From Ruminococcus sp. UBA1366 (GTDB lineage: Bacteria > Bacillota > Clostridia > Oscillospirales > Ruminococcaceae), in contig DBRO01000055.1 in NCBI GenBank assembly GCA_002306005.1, positions 9,337 through 19,302 on the forward strand: a DNA stretch of 9,966 nt, read 5' to 3'. The notes beneath the pieces are model-generated. The model had not been told where the DNA came from. It did not search any database and saw nothing but the letters and a program-made list of their open reading frames with translations. The translations under genes and the position numbers were made by a program. Below are positions 1-7,099 of the stretch, one piece after another. Position 1 is the stretch's first letter, and each line of letters starts with the position of its first letter.

Positions 1-1274
1 CTTCTGCCGGAAACCTGCCACATTCCGGTGATTCCGGGTTTAAAGCTCAGCCGGCTTTTATGGTGCAGGCTGTATTTTATGAATTCGTCTTCTGTGGGCG
101 GCCGGGTTCCAACCAGGCTCATTTCGCCCTTGAGCACATTGAAGAATTGCGGGAATTCGTCCAAGCTGGTTTTGCGGATGAATTTTCCGACTTTCGTAAC
201 GCGCGGATCATCTTCGAGCTTAAACATATGACCCTGCATCTCGTTTTGTGCCAGCAGATCTTTTTTGCGGGCATCCGCATCGCGGTACATGGAACGGAAT
301 TTATAAATTTTAAAAGGTCTGCCGTTTCTGCCAATTCGGGTTTGCGTGTAAACCGCAGGCCCGCGGGATTCGATTTTAATCGCCGGCACAAGAAAAATAG
401 AAACGATGCCAGTAAAAATCAATCCCACCAGTGCGCCGAAAACATCCATCAGTCGTTTGATCACCAGAGCGGTATGTGTAATGATATTGCTGCTTGTGGT
501 GAGCACGGTAAAGCCGGAGAATTTCTCAATGCGCGGGTTGGGCATGGTTTTTTCCAGATTCGCCAGCACATAATGCACAGTGATGCCCATCTGTTCAAAT
601 CCGGTAATAATCTTGCTGGCATCCGGATGCCGGTAACCCAGATGCAGCAGGATTTCATCCAGCACCTGCGTTTTTGTGACATCAAACAGCGTGTCGCGGT
701 TTGCAACAATCTTAATGCCGTGGAACTCCTCGCCGACCCTGTCTTGATCAATCACGGCAACGGATGTGAAGGAATAATCCCAGAAATTTCTGTTCGTGAT
801 TTTTTCTGCGATTTCGGGCAGATTATCGGAGGTGCAGACGATCATGACTTTGCTGCCGTTGAGGGTCGCGCGGTAGCGTTTCATGATAAAGGATTTAAAC
901 CACACCCGCAGCAGGAAGGAAAGCGCCAGCGCGCCTAAATAGAAGAAAATAATCGTCATCCGGGAATACTGCCCACTGGTTTGTTCCAAAAACATATAGC
1001 TGAAAACAGCGGCAAGAATCAGCGTATATTCGATTAGGATTGCCTTGATTTCCCGCAGGTAGCCCCGCTCAAAGAAATCCGTAAAGCTGCCGAACACGTT
1101 CGTAATGCCTAACTGTGCCAGAAAAATCACCAATAGCAGGGTCAAATAATCCGCCTCCGAGTGGCTGTCCAGCCCGAAACGGATGGCATAAGATGCGCTG
1201 AATGCGACGGCAAGTGCAAATAAATCCAAAACATAAACGTAAATTAAGTACTTGGATTTCCGGAGGATATACAT
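1..1274 (-). CDS. Polyprenyl-phosphate sugar-1-phosphate transferase (exopolysaccharide priming enzyme), partial at C-terminus
   Basis: This is a membrane enzyme of the bacterial sugar transferase family. Such enzymes move a sugar-1-phosphate from a nucleotide sugar to undecaprenyl phosphate, the first step of exopolysaccharide, capsule or O-unit synthesis. I read 424 residues from ATG at 1274-1272; the frame runs off the window at base 1, so perhaps 30-50 residues are missing. The N-terminal part has four hydrophobic segments (about residues 9-32, 43-60, 77-95, 106-128), followed by a soluble Rossmann-like section starting near residue 140 (GSKVMIVCTSDN). The catalytic domain begins at KRLMDVFGA (273 onward), whose hydrophobic stretch 275-300 matches the re-entrant membrane helix of the family. 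It contains KFRSM (325-329), the Asp-Glu catalytic pair D372-E373 within SLDEFPQ, VGTRPP (388-393) and GITGMWQVSGR at the window edge. A weak Shine-Dalgarno (AGGGTG) lies just upstream of the start. The sugar cannot be told from sequence. It is divergent from the EAL-HDOD gene and may be the end of a polysaccharide cluster. Confidence 0.93.
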   Translation of the reverse strand, partial: MYILRKSKYLIYVYVLDLFALAVAFSASYAIRFGLDSHSEADYLTLLLVIFLAQLGITNVFGSFTDFFERGYLREIKAILIEYTLILAAVFSYMFLEQTSGQYSRMTIIFFYLGALALSFLLRVWFKSFIMKRYRATLNGSKVMIVCTSDNLPEIAEKITNRNFWDYSFTSVAVIDQDRVGEEFHGIKIVANRDTLFDVTKTQVLDEILLHLGYRHPDASKIITGFEQMGITVHYVLANLEKTMPNPRIEKFSGFTVLTTSSNIITHTALVIKRLMDVFGALVGLIFTGIVSIFLVPAIKIESRGPAVYTQTRIGRNGRPFKIYKFRSMYRDADARKKDLLAQNEMQGHMFKLEDDPRVTKVGKFIRKTSLDEFPQFFNVLKGEMSLVGTRPPTEDEFIKYSLHHKSRLSFKPGITGMWQVSGR

Positions 1275-1385
1275 TTTTTCACCCTAACTTCCATGAAAAT
1301 CACGAAACGACAAAAAATCAGCATCTCGTGAAAAAGCAACGTATTATCAAAATATTACACAATCAATCCTATTTCATACTTGCTT

Positions 1386-1414
1386 ATTTTAGCACTTCCC
1401 TTTTATCTTGTCAA
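1386..1414 (-). promoter_or_regulatory. Sigma-A-type promoter for the sugar transferase
   Basis: Reading the minus strand, a perfect -35 TTGACA occupies 1414-1409 and a -10 TAAAAT (5 of 6 matches) occupies 1391-1386, with an optimal 17-bp spacer. Transcription would start near 1379, giving a 5' leader of about 105 nt before the ATG at 1274. The leader shows only a weak 5-bp CACGA/TCGTG pairing (1301-1305 with 1326-1330) and no terminator. The call is based on sequence only. Confidence 0.72.
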
Positions 1415-1477
1415 GGAAACGGTGCCATAAATATAAAAGTTCATATATTTCGTGTAAAATATTAAAAAACAAAGGAA
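1415..1477. other. AT-rich spacer between two divergent promoters
   Basis: This stretch separates the two outward-facing -35 boxes. It is strongly A/T-rich (for example the segment around 1428-1470), which would suit alpha-subunit contacts (UP elements) for both promoters. I see no gene and no convincing palindromic operator in it. Confidence 0.4.
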
Positions 1478-1506
1478 TTGACACCTACCTTGTTTTATGA
1501 GAAAAT
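1478..1506 (+). promoter_or_regulatory. Sigma-A-type promoter for the EAL-HDOD gene
   Basis: A perfect TTGACA (1478-1483) is followed after 17 bp by GAAAAT (1501-1506), which keeps the two most important -10 bases (A2 and T6). Transcription would start near 1513, leaving about 65 nt before the start codon. The -10 is weaker than that of the divergent promoter. Nothing resembling a motility-sigma (SigD) promoter is seen, although the product is a signalling-type protein. Confidence 0.62.
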
Positions 1507-1567
1507 AGAAGAAAGCAACTTTTCCGTTTGCCAAGCAAAAAAGTGGTGACAGAATTGAATTGTCCGG

Positions 1568-1574
1568 AAGGGGG
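1568..1574 (+). promoter_or_regulatory. Ribosome binding site with ambiguous start choice (GTG 1577 or TTG 1583)
   Basis: The purine run AAGGGGG lies only 2 nt before GTG 1577 but 8 nt before the in-frame TTG at 1583. The spacing favours TTG, which would give a protein beginning MEVYFARQPI. This resembles the short N-terminus usual for YuxH-type proteins. GTG 1577 could still be used through the earlier GGAAG (1565-1569). Confidence 0.5.
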
Positions 1575-1576
1575 AA

Positions 1577-2845
1577 GTGTCTTTGGAAGTTTATTTTGCG
1601 CGTCAACCGATTATGGATTTAAAACGAGAAGTTTACGGATATGAACTCTTGTATCGAAATTCTCCGATCCCGGCCCCGTACAGCGGCACAAACGGCGACG
1701 TTTCCACATCCGAAGTGATTAACAGTTCATTTTTCGGCGGGGATCCGTATCAAATGTTCAATAACAAGCTGATCTTTGTGAATTTTACGGAGAATCTGCT
1801 TTTAAATCGCACCCCGGAACTGTTGCCGGCGGATTTGCTTGTGATTGAAATTCTGGAGGAGGTTAATGCGACTCCGGAGGTTTTGCAGGCATGCAGGGAC
1901 ATGAAAAAGAAAGGCTATCGTTTTGCGCTGGATGATTATATTTACACGACGCAGACCAGTGCTTTTTTAGAAGTTGCGGATTTTGTGAAGCTGGATTTGC
2001 AGATGGACCGAAACGAAGTGTTACGGACCGCGGCAATTTGTCGGAAGCGCAATTTAAAAATTTTGACTGAAAAAGTCGAAACGGACGAGGACGTGGATTT
2101 CTCCCGCAGTGTGAACGCTACATTGATGCAGGGCTATTTTTTCGCGAAGCCGTTAATCGTTTCCAAGCAGTCGGCAACGCCCATGCAGCTTACGTTTTTG
2201 CGGTTGGTTTCCATGCTGAATAATGATGATGTGGATTTACGTCACATAGCAAAGATTATTGAAGTGGACTCCGCTATGACGATGAAACTCCTGCGCGTGG
2301 TGAATGCCGTGCGGCAGGATTGGATGGAAAAAGTCACATCCGTGCATCATGCGGTGCGGATGCTGGGGCTGAAGCGCATTAAGGAATGGCTTTATCTGGT
2401 TGGTTTGCAGCAGCTGCGTTCTGAGGGCGCGGACGAGTTTATTTCCATGGCGTTTTTTCGGGCAAAATTTTGCGAACTGATTGCGTATGAAGTTCCTTCT
2501 GTGCGTCCGCATTCCGGCGAGCTGTATCTAATGGGACTGATTTCTGTTGTTTCGAATTTGACCAATGAAAATATTGCCGATAAAATTGATGAGTTCCCGG
2601 TTTCGGAAAACATAAAAAAGGGACTCAAAGGCACGGATGATACTTACCGGAATATTTTTGCGGTGGTGCTGGCATATGAACAGGCACAATGGGAACAGGT
2701 GGATGCCTTTACCAAGCGATATAATATCTATCCCAAAAAACTTGCGGATTTGTATATTAAAAGTCTAAATGCTGCGGAATCTCTGATGCATAGCAACGGA
2801 TCTCCTTTGCGAAGCAGCGGGAGAAGATTCCGGTCCTTGCAATAA
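1577..2845 (+). CDS. EAL-HDOD domain protein (YuxH/COG3434 type), putative cyclic-di-GMP signalling protein
   Basis: The 422-residue product (from GTG 1577) joins an N-terminal EAL-like domain (about 4-195) to a C-terminal HDOD domain (about 200-395). EAL domains hydrolyse or bind cyclic di-GMP. HDOD domains are HD-related but lack the metal-binding His-Asp signature and act as signalling or scaffolding modules. The EAL part shows the opening ARQPI, then ELLYR (E23), FVNFT (N69), VIEI (E91), ALDDY (D119, D120), FVKLD (K138), LTEKVET (E165) and MQGYFFAKP (Q185). By eye these match all the canonical EAL metal and catalytic positions, but DDFG reads DDYI, so the usual loop-6 glycine is lost. The HDOD part carries DLRHIAKIIEVDSAMTMKLL and AVRMLGLKRIKEWL. 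No membrane segment is present, so the protein should be cytoplasmic. A short Ser/Arg-rich tail (about 406-422) follows the HDOD domain. The gene has its own promoter and terminator, so it appears monocistronic. Family assignment is firm; whether it is catalytic is not known. Confidence 0.94.
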   Translation: MSLEVYFARQPIMDLKREVYGYELLYRNSPIPAPYSGTNGDVSTSEVINSSFFGGDPYQMFNNKLIFVNFTENLLLNRTPELLPADLLVIEILEEVNATPEVLQACRDMKKKGYRFALDDYIYTTQTSAFLEVADFVKLDLQMDRNEVLRTAAICRKRNLKILTEKVETDEDVDFSRSVNATLMQGYFFAKPLIVSKQSATPMQLTFLRLVSMLNNDDVDLRHIAKIIEVDSAMTMKLLRVVNAVRQDWMEKVTSVHHAVRMLGLKRIKEWLYLVGLQQLRSEGADEFISMAFFRAKFCELIAYEVPSVRPHSGELYLMGLISVVSNLTNENIADKIDEFPVSENIKKGLKGTDDTYRNIFAVVLAYEQAQWEQVDAFTKRYNIYPKKLADLYIKSLNAAESLMHSNGSPLRSSGRRFRSLQ

Positions 2846-2847
2846 GC

Positions 2848-2876
2848 GCGTTTTGCCGCAATTTTTTGCAAAACGC
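2848..2876 (+). repeat. Perfect 9-bp inverted repeat just after the EAL-HDOD stop
   Basis: GCGTTTTGC (2848-2856) pairs exactly with GCAAAACGC (2868-2876) around an 11-nt loop, 2 nt after the stop codon. No T-run follows on the plus strand, so it is unlikely to terminate by itself. It could protect the mRNA 3' end upstream of the terminator at 2902. Confidence 0.55.
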
Positions 2877-2901
2877 AACATCCTCTATGTGCAAATACTA
2901 C

Positions 2902-2950
2902 AAAAAAGCTATTTTTTCCAGCTGGAATATAGCTTTTTTGCCGTTTTTTC
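2902..2950 (+). terminator. Rho-independent terminator of the EAL-HDOD gene
   Basis: An 11-bp perfect stem (2902-2912 with 2929-2939; AAAAAAGCTAT against ATAGCTTTTTT) encloses a second self-complementary element, TTCCAGCTGGAA (2916-2927). The T-run forms the descending arm (2934-2939), and a second T6 follows at 2944-2949. The A-run/T-run symmetry means it could also stop transcription from the other strand, but no converging gene is seen here. It insulates rpoB from upstream transcription. Confidence 0.78.
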
Positions 2951-2969
2951 AGAAAGCCCTGTTTTTTTA

Positions 2970-3016
2970 TTGACAAACCCACTCCATTGTGATAACATTG
3001 TATAATGTATCATAAT
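2970..3016 (+). promoter_or_regulatory. rpoB promoter region with overlapping -10 candidates
   Basis: The best pair is a perfect TTGACA (2970-2975) with TAACAT (2993-2998; 4 of 6) at 17 bp. A perfect TATAAT lies at 3001-3006, but it would be 25 bp from that -35 and has no good -35 at the right distance. A second possible pair is TTGTGA (2987-2992) with CATAAT (3011-3016) at 18 bp. Transcription should therefore start somewhere between about 3005 and 3023. That an rpoB promoter is here is well supported by the strong terminator upstream and the TTGACA; the exact start site is not. Confidence 0.7.
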
Positions 3017-3020
3017 GGAG
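2982..3020. repeat. 39-bp imperfect palindrome covering the rpoB -10 region
   Basis: The arms CTCCATTGTGATA (2982-2994) and TATCATAATGGAG (3008-3020) are complementary at 12 of 13 positions; the exception, G2989 against T3013, would be a wobble pair in RNA. The dyad is centred on base 3001, the first base of TATAAT. It is followed directly by TTTTT (3021-3025) and later another T5. It may be an operator for a dimeric regulator, or, for transcripts arriving from upstream, a second intrinsic terminator. The symmetry is directly visible; the function is inferred. Confidence 0.6.
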
Positions 3021-3110
3021 TTTTTCACCTTTTTCTATTGGAAACGGCTTGAAAAATTGAAACCAGAGCTGGATTTTTTGTTTGTCGTATAAGGCTTTTT
3101 GCATCTTTTT

Positions 3111-3287
3111 ATGCGTACAAAAATATCCGGCGCCCCCCTGATGCGCACGGCACAGAGCCTGATGCCGTCTGTAATAACGAACGCATATCCTGCCGGTTCA
3201 AAGCTTTTTACCCAAAAAGAGCTTTGTGGGGGAGTTTCTGCGCTTTTTCTGGTTATTGCGGCCGGTGTGAAATATTGCAAGGAGTGA
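3111..3287 (+). CDS. Possible 58-codon leader ORF ending at the rpoB ribosome binding site
   Basis: An open frame from ATG 3111 ends with AAG GAG TGA (3279-3287), so its last two sense codons are the rpoB Shine-Dalgarno and its stop lies 8 nt before the rpoB ATG. The product would have a hydrophobic stretch near its end ([14 protein letters not shown]) and matches nothing I recognise. No convincing ribosome binding site precedes ATG 3111; AAGG at 3091-3094 is 16 nt away and would better suit a TTG at 3099. The arrangement would allow translational coupling to rpoB, but a chance open frame in the leader is at least as likely. Confidence 0.18.
   Translation: MRTKISGAPLMRTAQSLMPSVITNAYPAGSKLFTQKELCGGVSALFLVIAAGVKYCKE
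3279..3284 (+). promoter_or_regulatory. rpoB ribosome binding site
   Basis: AAGGAG lies 11 nt before ATG 3296, slightly longer than the usual 5-9 nt. The in-frame GTG at 3284 overlaps the site and so cannot use it. This supports ATG 3296 as the start, in agreement with the family N-terminus [17 protein letters not shown]. Confidence 0.8.
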
Positions 3288-3295
3288 TTGAGCCT

Positions 3296-6200
3296 ATGGT
3301 AAAGGTCAAGGACGTACAGCTCGGCAAAACAACCCGCAAAAGCTTCGCGAAAATCAACGAAGTTCTGGAAATGCCAAACCTGATTGAGGTCCAGAAGAAT
3401 TCGTACAAATGGTTTCTGGAAGAGGGCCTGCGGGAGGTTTTCAGAGATGTCGGAACCATAACCGATTATAATGAGAGCCTGGAACTGTCCTTTATAGATT
3501 ACCACATTGACGATACGCCGAAATATTCCGTGGCGGAATGCAAGGAACGCGATGTTACCTTTGCCGCACCCTTGCGTGTGAAAGCAAGATTAAAAAACAC
3601 GGAAAACGGTGAAATGAAGGACACTGAAGTGTTCATGGGGGATTTCCCCTTGATGACTGACAGCGGTACTTTCGTGATTAACGGTGCGGAACGTGTCATT
3701 GTTTCTCAGCTGGTTCGCTCTCCCGGTGTATATTATGCCGTGGAAAAAGACAAAACCGGTAAGGATTTGTTTAAATCCACCGTCATCCCGAACCGCGGTG
3801 CCTGGCTGGAATACGAAATGGATTCCAACGATGTGGTGTATGTCCGAATTGATAAGAACCGGAAAATTCCACTGACAACGTTTATCCGCGCACTCGGACT
3901 GGGTACCAACGAGGAAATCGAGCAGACCTTTGGCCCTGACGACCGGATTTATCATACCATTCAGCAGAAGGATCAGACTGCTAACCGCGAGGAAGCCCTG
4001 CTGGAAGTGTATAAAAAGCTCCGCCCCGGCGAACCGCCTACGGTGGACAGCGCTGTTACGCACCTGAACAATCTGTTCTTTGATGCAAAACGCTATGATC
4101 TGTCTCGCTTTGGCAGATATAAATACAATAAAAAGCTCGGCGTCGGTTCCAGACTGTCCGGGCATACCGTTTCGCGCCCAATTGTAAACCCGCTCACGGG
4201 TGAAATCATGGCGGAGGCGGGCGACTTCATCAATTATGATCGCGCGATGGAAATTGAATCCGCCGGCGTTTACGAAGCTTATGTGAAACTTGAAATCAAG
4301 GAAGCGGTTACTGCACCCACAGGCGAAACGAGCATTCGGATTGAGGAAAGAGAAGTCAAAATCATCGGCAACGGCATGGTGGACATTAAAAAATACGTCA
4401 ATTTTGATGTGGAAAAATACGGGATCAACGAAAAAGTTTCGTTTAATATTTTAAAGCCCATTTTGGATGAAGCCGAAGAGAATACGGAAGCCCTGCAGAA
4501 AAGCGTGATTGAAAACGCCGATAAGTTAGTGCCAAAGCACATTACACTGGACGATATTATCGCAACGATTTCGTATTTTCTCAACCTCTGCGAGGGCGTT
4601 GGCACGGTGGATGACATTGACCACCTTGGTAATCGCCGGATTCGTTCCGTGGGCGAATTGCTCCAGAATCAGTTTCGGATTGGCTTTACCCGGATGGAGC
4701 GCGTGATTCGCGAGCGCATGAACATCCAGTCGCAGGACAGCAAAACAGTTTCGTCATCTGCGTTGATTAATATTCGTCCGATTACCGCGGCAATTAAGGA
4801 GTTTTTTGGATCCTCCCCCTTGTCGCAGTTTATGGATCAAACCAACCCGCTGGCAGAACTTACGCATAAGCGCCGGCTTTCCGCACTCGGCCCGGGCGGC
4901 CTTTCCCGAGATCGTGCCGGATTTGAAGTTCGTGACGTGCATTATTCCCATTATGGCAGAATGTGCCCGATTGAAACGCCGGAAGGTCCGAACATCGGTT
5001 TGATTTCTTATTTGGCATCCTATGCGCGGATCAATGAGTACGGCTTTATTGAAGCCCCATATCGCAAGGTGGATAAAACCACCGGTGTGGTGACGGACGA
5101 AATTGTCTATATGACCGCCGATATCGAGGACTATTATTTCGTGGCGCAGGCGAACGAACCGCTCACCGAGGACGGAAAATTCGCCAACGAAAAAGTAAAC
5201 GGCAGATATCTGGACCGGATTTTGAAAATCGAACGCGAAAAAATTGACTTCATGGACGTTTCCCCGAAAATGTTGGTTTCTGTCGCAACAGCGATGATTC
5301 CCTTTTTGGAAAATGACGACGCAAACCGTGCGCTGATGGGTTCGAACATGCAGCGGCAGGCAGTGCCTTTGCTGAAAACCGAAGCCCCGATCGTCGGCAC
5401 CGGTATGGAATACAAAGCCTGTGTGGATTCCGGTGTAGCAGTGGTTGCCAGTGGCAACGGCGTGGTGGAATCCGTCACTGCGGATAAGGTGATTGTCCGC
5501 GAGGAAAACGGCGGACTGAAAACCTATGATTTGATTAAATTTAAGCGCTCCAATGCGGGTACTTGTACCAACCAGCGCCCGATTGTGGAAAAAGATGAGA
5601 AGATTAAAGCCGGACAAGTCATTGCGGATGGCCCTGCGACCGCAAACGGTGAGATTTCTCTTGGGAAAAATGCCTTGATCGGTTTTATGACTTGGGAAGG
5701 TTACAACTACGAGGATGCCGTTCTGCTGAACGAAAACCTCGTGCGGGAGGATAAATACACCTCCATTCATATTGAAGAATACGAAATTGAGGCACGGGAT
5801 ACCAAGCTTGGCCCGGAGGAAATTACCCGCGATATCCCGAACATCGGTGATGATGCACTGAAGGATCTGGACGAAAACGGCATTATCCGCATTGGTGCGG
5901 AGGTGCGTTCCGGCGATATTTTGGTTGGAAAAGTTACGCCGAAGGGCGAAACGGAACTAACGGCGGAAGAACGTTTGCTGCGCGCGATTTTCGGTGAAAA
6001 GGCAAGGGAAGTCCGGGATAATTCGCTGAAAGTACCGCACGGTGAGGCTGGCGTGATTATCGACGTGAAGGTCTTTACCCGCGACAACTGTGATGAGCTT
6101 TCGCCCGGTGTAAATATGCTGGTGCGCTGCTATATTGCCCAAAAGAGAAAAATCTCCGTAGGTGACAAGATGGCAGGCCGCCACGGAAACAAGGGCGTTG

Positions 6201-7090
6201 TGTCCCGCATTCTCCCGCAGGAGGATATGCCGTTCTTAGAGGACGGAACCCCGCTGGATATTGTACTCAACCCGCTCGGCGTGCCTTCGCGTATGAATAT
6301 CGGTCAGGTGCTGGAAGTGCATTTGGGCATGGCGGCTAAGGCGCTTGGCTGGAAAATCATGACGCCGGTTTTTGACGGCGCCAGAGAAGAAGATATCCGC
6401 GCCTGCTTCCGTGAGGCGGGTCTTGCTGAGGATGGCAAAACCACGCTGTACGATGGCAGAACCGGCCAGAAATTTGACAGCCGCGTAACGGTTGGCTATA
6501 TGTATTATCTAAAACTTCACCATCTGGTGGATGATAAAATTCACGCACGTTCGGTCGGCCCGTATTCGCTGGTAACCCAGCAGCCGCTCGGCGGTAAAGC
6601 ACAGTTCGGCGGACAGCGTTTCGGCGAAATGGAAGTGTGGGCGCTGGAGGCTTACGGCGCAGCGTACACCTTGCAGGAAATTCTTACGGTGAAATCCGAT
6701 GATACGGTCGGCCGTGTGAAAACCTACGAGGCCATCGTGAAGGGACAGAATGTCCCCAAGCCGGGCATTCCGGAATCGTTTAAGGTGCTGATTAAGGAAT
6801 TGCAGTCGCTGGCACTGGATGTACGTGTGCTGGATGAAAACGACGAGGAAATCGACTTAAAACAGAACTTTGACGATGACGACGACTTTATTCCCAAGGT
6901 TTCCAATGATGATATGAGCTTTTCGCTGGATGACGGCGATACGGATGAGGGCTTCCTAACCGAAGATGCGGACGGTGAGATTGATCTGGACGACGAGGAG
7001 GACAGCTTTGTTGACGAAGATGATCTGGAGGTCGATTTTGAAGGCGATGACCTGACCGATCTTCTGGACGATGATCAGGATGAATCATAA
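3296..7090 (+). CDS. rpoB: DNA-directed RNA polymerase subunit beta
   Basis: This is the second-largest subunit of RNA polymerase, which forms one side of the catalytic cleft and the rifampicin pocket. The 1264-residue protein begins at ATG 3296; the frame stays open upstream to about 3224, but that extension lacks family similarity and a ribosome site. Conserved landmarks include the rifampicin cluster at about 505-535 ([10 protein letters not shown], then HKRR with H524, then LSALGPGGL), [10 protein letters not shown] (557 onward), [12 protein letters not shown] (956-967), the lysine-containing active-centre region, and the C-terminal [20 protein letters not shown] (about 1089 onward), which contacts the clamp and beta'. 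The Asp, His and Ser positions most often mutated in rifampicin resistance keep wild-type residues. One cluster position usually Gln (E. coli 510) is Pro508. After the conserved end near residue 1189 comes a 75-residue tail in which about half the residues are Asp or Glu, making the protein longer than B. subtilis RpoB (about 1193). rpoC follows after 102 bp. The usual upstream neighbours rplJ and rplL are absent. Confidence 0.99.
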   Translation: MVKVKDVQLGKTTRKSFAKINEVLEMPNLIEVQKNSYKWFLEEGLREVFRDVGTITDYNESLELSFIDYHIDDTPKYSVAECKERDVTFAAPLRVKARLKNTENGEMKDTEVFMGDFPLMTDSGTFVINGAERVIVSQLVRSPGVYYAVEKDKTGKDLFKSTVIPNRGAWLEYEMDSNDVVYVRIDKNRKIPLTTFIRALGLGTNEEIEQTFGPDDRIYHTIQQKDQTANREEALLEVYKKLRPGEPPTVDSAVTHLNNLFFDAKRYDLSRFGRYKYNKKLGVGSRLSGHTVSRPIVNPLTGEIMAEAGDFINYDRAMEIESAGVYEAYVKLEIKEAVTAPTGETSIRIEEREVKIIGNGMVDIKKYVNFDVEKYGINEKVSFNILKPILDEAEENTEALQKSVIENADKLVPKHITLDDIIATISYFLNLCEGVGTVDDIDHLGNRRIRSVGELLQNQFRIGFTRMERVIRERMNIQSQDSKTVSSSALINIRPITAAIKEFFGSSPLSQFMDQTNPLAELTHKRRLSALGPGGLSRDRAGFEVRDVHYSHYGRMCPIETPEGPNIGLISYLASYARINEYGFIEAPYRKVDKTTGVVTDEIVYMTADIEDYYFVAQANEPLTEDGKFANEKVNGRYLDRILKIEREKIDFMDVSPKMLVSVATAMIPFLENDDANRALMGSNMQRQAVPLLKTEAPIVGTGMEYKACVDSGVAVVASGNGVVESVTADKVIVREENGGLKTYDLIKFKRSNAGTCTNQRPIVEKDEKIKAGQVIADGPATANGEISLGKNALIGFMTWEGYNYEDAVLLNENLVREDKYTSIHIEEYEIEARDTKLGPEEITRDIPNIGDDALKDLDENGIIRIGAEVRSGDILVGKVTPKGETELTAEERLLRAIFGEKAREVRDNSLKVPHGEAGVIIDVKVFTRDNCDELSPGVNMLVRCYIAQKRKISVGDKMAGRHGNKGVVSRILPQEDMPFLEDGTPLDIVLNPLGVPSRMNIGQVLEVHLGMAAKALGWKIMTPVFDGAREEDIRACFREAGLAEDGKTTLYDGRTGQKFDSRVTVGYMYYLKLHHLVDDKIHARSVGPYSLVTQQPLGGKAQFGGQRFGEMEVWALEAYGAAYTLQEILTVKSDDTVGRVKTYEAIVKGQNVPKPGIPESFKVLIKELQSLALDVRVLDENDEEIDLKQNFDDDDDFIPKVSNDDMSFSLDDGDTDEGFLTEDADGEIDLDDEEDSFVDEDDLEVDFEGDDLTDLLDDDQDES

Positions 7091-7099
7091 GGGAAAGCT

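Larger units (their letters stand above)
3021..3295 (+). promoter_or_regulatory. Long 5' leader of the rpoBC transcript
   Basis: About 275-290 nt separate the promoter from the rpoB start, much more than a ribosome binding site needs. Visible structure: a weak A/T stem (3052-3057 with 3073-3078) closing over CCA/TGG and ending in a T-run (3074-3079); a 6-bp stem ACGGCA/TGCCGT (3147-3152 with 3163-3168) overlapping an 8-nt direct repeat CCTGATGC (3137-3144 and 3158-3165); and a hairpin CAAAGC/GCTTTG extended by T5/A5 (3199-3209 with 3214-3226, two-base bulge). The A-run of the last hairpin can instead pair with CTTTTT at 3243-3248. Lactobacillales carry a known structured RNA before rpoB (the lacto-rpoB motif). 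I cannot claim homology with it, only a similar position. Regulation by this leader is inferred. Confidence 0.4.

Noticed and set aside
60..938. A 292-codon open frame on the plus strand at the left end.
   Set aside because: The minus strand encodes a sugar transferase with catalytic Asp-Glu pair and membrane segments across the same bases; the plus-strand translation is His/Asn/Gln-rich and featureless.
2902..2939. Terminal inverted repeats of a small mobile element.
   Set aside because: The arms are a compact terminator stem with no internal sequence, target duplication or transposase nearby.
3001..3006. Perfect TATAAT as the sole rpoB -10 element paired with TTGACA 2970-2975.
   Set aside because: The 25-bp spacer is far outside the workable range; TAACAT at 2993-2998 gives 17 bp. 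TATAAT could act only with a very poor -35, so I kept the region as one promoter with uncertain start.
2970..3020. A MerR-type promoter with a dyad between -35 and -10.
   Set aside because: MerR-type promoters use 19-20 bp spacers with the dyad between the elements. Here the dyad is centred on the -10 candidate and no suitable -10 lies 19-20 bp from TTGACA.
3199..3226. Intrinsic terminator (attenuator) just before rpoB.
   Set aside because: The hairpin is followed by a G-rich run (TGGGGGAG) and not by T residues, so it cannot be called a terminator.
3224..3295. An upstream TTG start giving RpoB 24 extra N-terminal residues.
   Set aside because: The extension does not resemble RpoB N-termini, and AAGGAG at 3279-3284 is placed for ATG 3296.
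4754..5770. A 338-codon open frame on the minus strand inside rpoB.
   Set aside because: Same reasoning: it mirrors conserved RpoB codons, has low-quality composition and no family resemblance.
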